Positions 62,715 to 64,000 of a DNA stretch of 64,000 nt are shown here, in pieces. Within the stretch, counting starts at the first letter, position 1, and each line of letters starts with the position of its first letter. The stretch lies in NCBI RefSeq assembly GCF_003628755.1, contig NZ_CP029256.1:47585-111584 (forward strand), read 5' to 3'. Position numbers and translations under genes: made by a program. The notes beneath the pieces are model-generated. The model was not told the DNA's origin and made no database searches. It was given only the letters and a program-made list of their open reading frames with translations. The DNA comes from Christensenella minuta (lineage in GTDB: Bacteria > Bacillota > Clostridia > Christensenellales > Christensenellaceae).

Positions 62715-63338
62715 TCAGCTGTTTTTCATGACGATGATCTCAAGAATATTCGCCACTTCCTCGCATGCGTCGCAGCAGCCCTCAAGATAGTTGAAGGTTT
62801 TGGACCATACCATGATTTCGATCGGGTCGGTCGAATTGACGTGCAGGTCGCGCATCGCGCGGGTATAAAGCAGGTCTCCCTCGCCCTCGAGGTCGTTGAC
62901 CTCGATGATGCAGTCGCTGAGCAGCCCGGATTTTTTGAAGTTGCGGAATTCCTGCACCGCTTTTTTCAGGGAACAGCAGCAGGCCACGATAATATCCATA
63001 AACTCCAGAGCCTCCGGACGGATGGTGCGGATGTTGAACGTATAGATTTTGACCAGCACATCCTCGAGGGCGTCGGTAACGTCGTCGATTTTCTGCGTCA
63101 GCTCGGTAACGTCCTCGCGCTCGATGGGCGGCAGAAACTCGCGGATCAGGACCTTCATCATCCGGTGCTTGTCTCCGTCTGCGGCATGCTCTATTTTATG
63201 CATTGCCGTCATCGATTCCTCGAGCCTGTCCGGGTCGAAGTTCCTGAGCGTATCGTTTAAAAGGGAAGCGGCGGCGCAGGAAGAATCCACCGCTTTTACA
63301 AATGCTTCAAAATAATCGAAAGAGTGCTTTTTTGCCAT
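62715..63338 (-). CDS. DUF47 (PhoU-like) phosphate-transport regulator
   Basis: 207 residues, all alpha-helical, with PhoU-like acidic helices (AVDSSCAAASLL, MHKIEHAADGDKHRMM, REDVTELTQKIDDVTDALEDV). DUF47 proteins are typically paired with PiT transporters and thought to gate or regulate them. 42 nt after the PiT gene. Confidence 0.93.
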   Translation of the reverse strand: MAKKHSFDYFEAFVKAVDSSCAAASLLNDTLRNFDPDRLEESMTAMHKIEHAADGDKHRMMKVLIREFLPPIEREDVTELTQKIDDVTDALEDVLVKIYTFNIRTIRPEALEFMDIIVACCCSLKKAVQEFRNFKKSGLLSDCIIEVNDLEGEGDLLYTRAMRDLHVNSTDPIEIMVWSKTFNYLEGCCDACEEVANILEIIVMKNS

Positions 63339-63380
63339 GATAAATCCTCCGGAATTTATTTGATATCATAGGAAAACGAA

Positions 63381-64000
63381 TCAGAATACGGCCATAAACA
63401 AAAGGGCCATCAAAAAGCCGATGATACCGCAGCCGGGAAAGGTCAGGAGCCATGCCATGAACATCTCCTTCACCACACCCCAGTTCACGGAAGAGACGCG
63501 CCGCGCTGCGCCTACGCCCATGATTGCCGTCGTTTTGGTATGTGTCGTGCTGACCGGAAGCCCGGTGAGGGACGAAGTGAGCAGGCACACGGTCGCGGAC
63601 ATATCCGCGTCAAAGCCCTGATATCCCTTAAGGTGCACCATATCCATGCCCACTGCCTTAATGATACGGTATCCGCCGATCGACGTGCCAAGCGCCATCA
63701 CCGCCGAACACAGGATCATCAGCCAGATCGGGATTTCAAAGGTAGTGACGTTCGCCTGTCCTTTGGCAAGGAAAATACCGAGCAGGAAAACACCCATGAA
63801 TTTCTGGCCGTCCTGCGCCCCATGCATAAAAGACATTGCCGCGGCCCCGCCGATCTGCCCGTAATGGAAAAAGCGGTCGGTCCTGCGCCGGTCCCTGTAT
63901 TTGCAAAGGCGGGTGGTGAGCTTCGCGGACAGCCATCCAAGTCCAAACCCAAGCCCGGTGGAAAGCGCAAGGCCGTATAAGACCTTGACCCATTCCGCGC
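63381..64000 (-). CDS. pit: PiT-family inorganic phosphate transporter, truncated by the window end
   Basis: The open frame continues to base 64000 with no stop, so the 5' part lies outside. Visible are the C-terminal residues: GLALSTGLGFGLGWLSAK, MSFMHGAQDGQKFMGVFLL (the conserved QDG-type motif of PiT), then GTSIGGYRIIKAVG, LPVSTTHTKTTAIMGVG. Low-affinity phosphate-cation symport. Order on the minus strand is pit then DUF47. Confidence 0.93.
   Translation of the reverse strand, partial: AEWVKVLYGLALSTGLGFGLGWLSAKLTTRLCKYRDRRRTDRFFHYGQIGGAAAMSFMHGAQDGQKFMGVFLLGIFLAKGQANVTTFEIPIWLMILCSAVMALGTSIGGYRIIKAVGMDMVHLKGYQGFDADMSATVCLLTSSLTGLPVSTTHTKTTAIMGVGAARRVSSVNWGVVKEMFMAWLLTFPGCGIIGFLMALLFMAVF

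Noticed and set aside
1..64000. tRNA or rRNA genes
   Set aside because: I looked through the gene-free stretches for tRNA-like arms and rRNA stretches and saw none; a dedicated tRNA search would settle it.

Overview
The window looks like a piece of the chromosome of a Clostridia-class Bacillota, moderately GC-rich and plausibly a gut anaerobe near Christensenellaceae; that placement is an inference. Supporting signs are strong GGAGG-type ribosome sites, several TTG/GTG starts, the clostridial order of the fatty-acid cluster, PadR/HAAS/DUF4097 genes, the paired GGGtGRT and NifU-like proteins and many short operons. I see no rRNA, tRNA, CRISPR array or prophage. The only mobile DNA is an IS3-type remnant near 62.3-62.6 kb.

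Layout. 1-4961: end of a flavodoxin-like reductase, a sensor GGDEF-EAL protein, a methyltransferase and a small FUSC-type membrane protein. 5045-8863: an MFS exporter divergent from a PadR-HAAS-2TM-DUF4097 operon behind a near-perfect sigma-A promoter. 8963-12587: a tightly coupled five-gene operon (HxxxDG acyltransferase-like, DUF6320-like, HD, GNAT, SDR). 12910-18750 (minus): a c-di-GMP operon with a Cache-type diguanylate cyclase, a GGDEF-GGDEF-EAL phosphodiesterase and a GntR regulator that is an internal duplication. 19012-20717 (minus): GGGtGRT protein and its NifU-like scaffold. 20936-26462: hydrolase, Zn ribbon, aminotransferase, tyrS, YigZ, ilvE. 26492-32261: surface protein, TetR, PAP2-like membrane protein, small unknown protein, Aquifex-type aconitase. 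32685-41163: complete fabH-acpP-fabD-fabG-fabF-accB-fabZ-accC-accD-accA cluster, but without the fabK and fabT usually found with it.

The most interesting part is 41.4-60.3 kb. A LsrB/RhaS-type sugar ABC importer, a sugar isomerase/epimerase-like protein and two SDR dehydrogenases are followed by a LacI-family regulator. A second operon follows: UlaG-like metallo-lactonase, GarR-like reductase, a full E1alpha/E1beta/E2/E3 2-oxoacid (acetoin-type) dehydrogenase, a 47-residue nine-cysteine miniprotein, a hydroxypyruvate-isomerase-like TIM barrel, glycerate kinase and a fumarylacetoacetate-hydrolase-family enzyme. Both operons start with a sigma-A promoter plus two copies of a 12-bp operator of the form TTTAACGATAAA, one at the promoter and one about 33 nt before the first start codon. 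I infer a single LacI-controlled regulon for an unidentified sugar, sugar acid or polyol, degraded largely without sugar phosphorylation, with the C3 arm leaving as 2-phosphoglycerate.

The right edge holds a second surface protein with a Pro/Thr linker (60472-62214), the IS remnant, and a minus-strand PiT phosphate transporter (cut by the window end) with its DUF47/PhoU-like partner.
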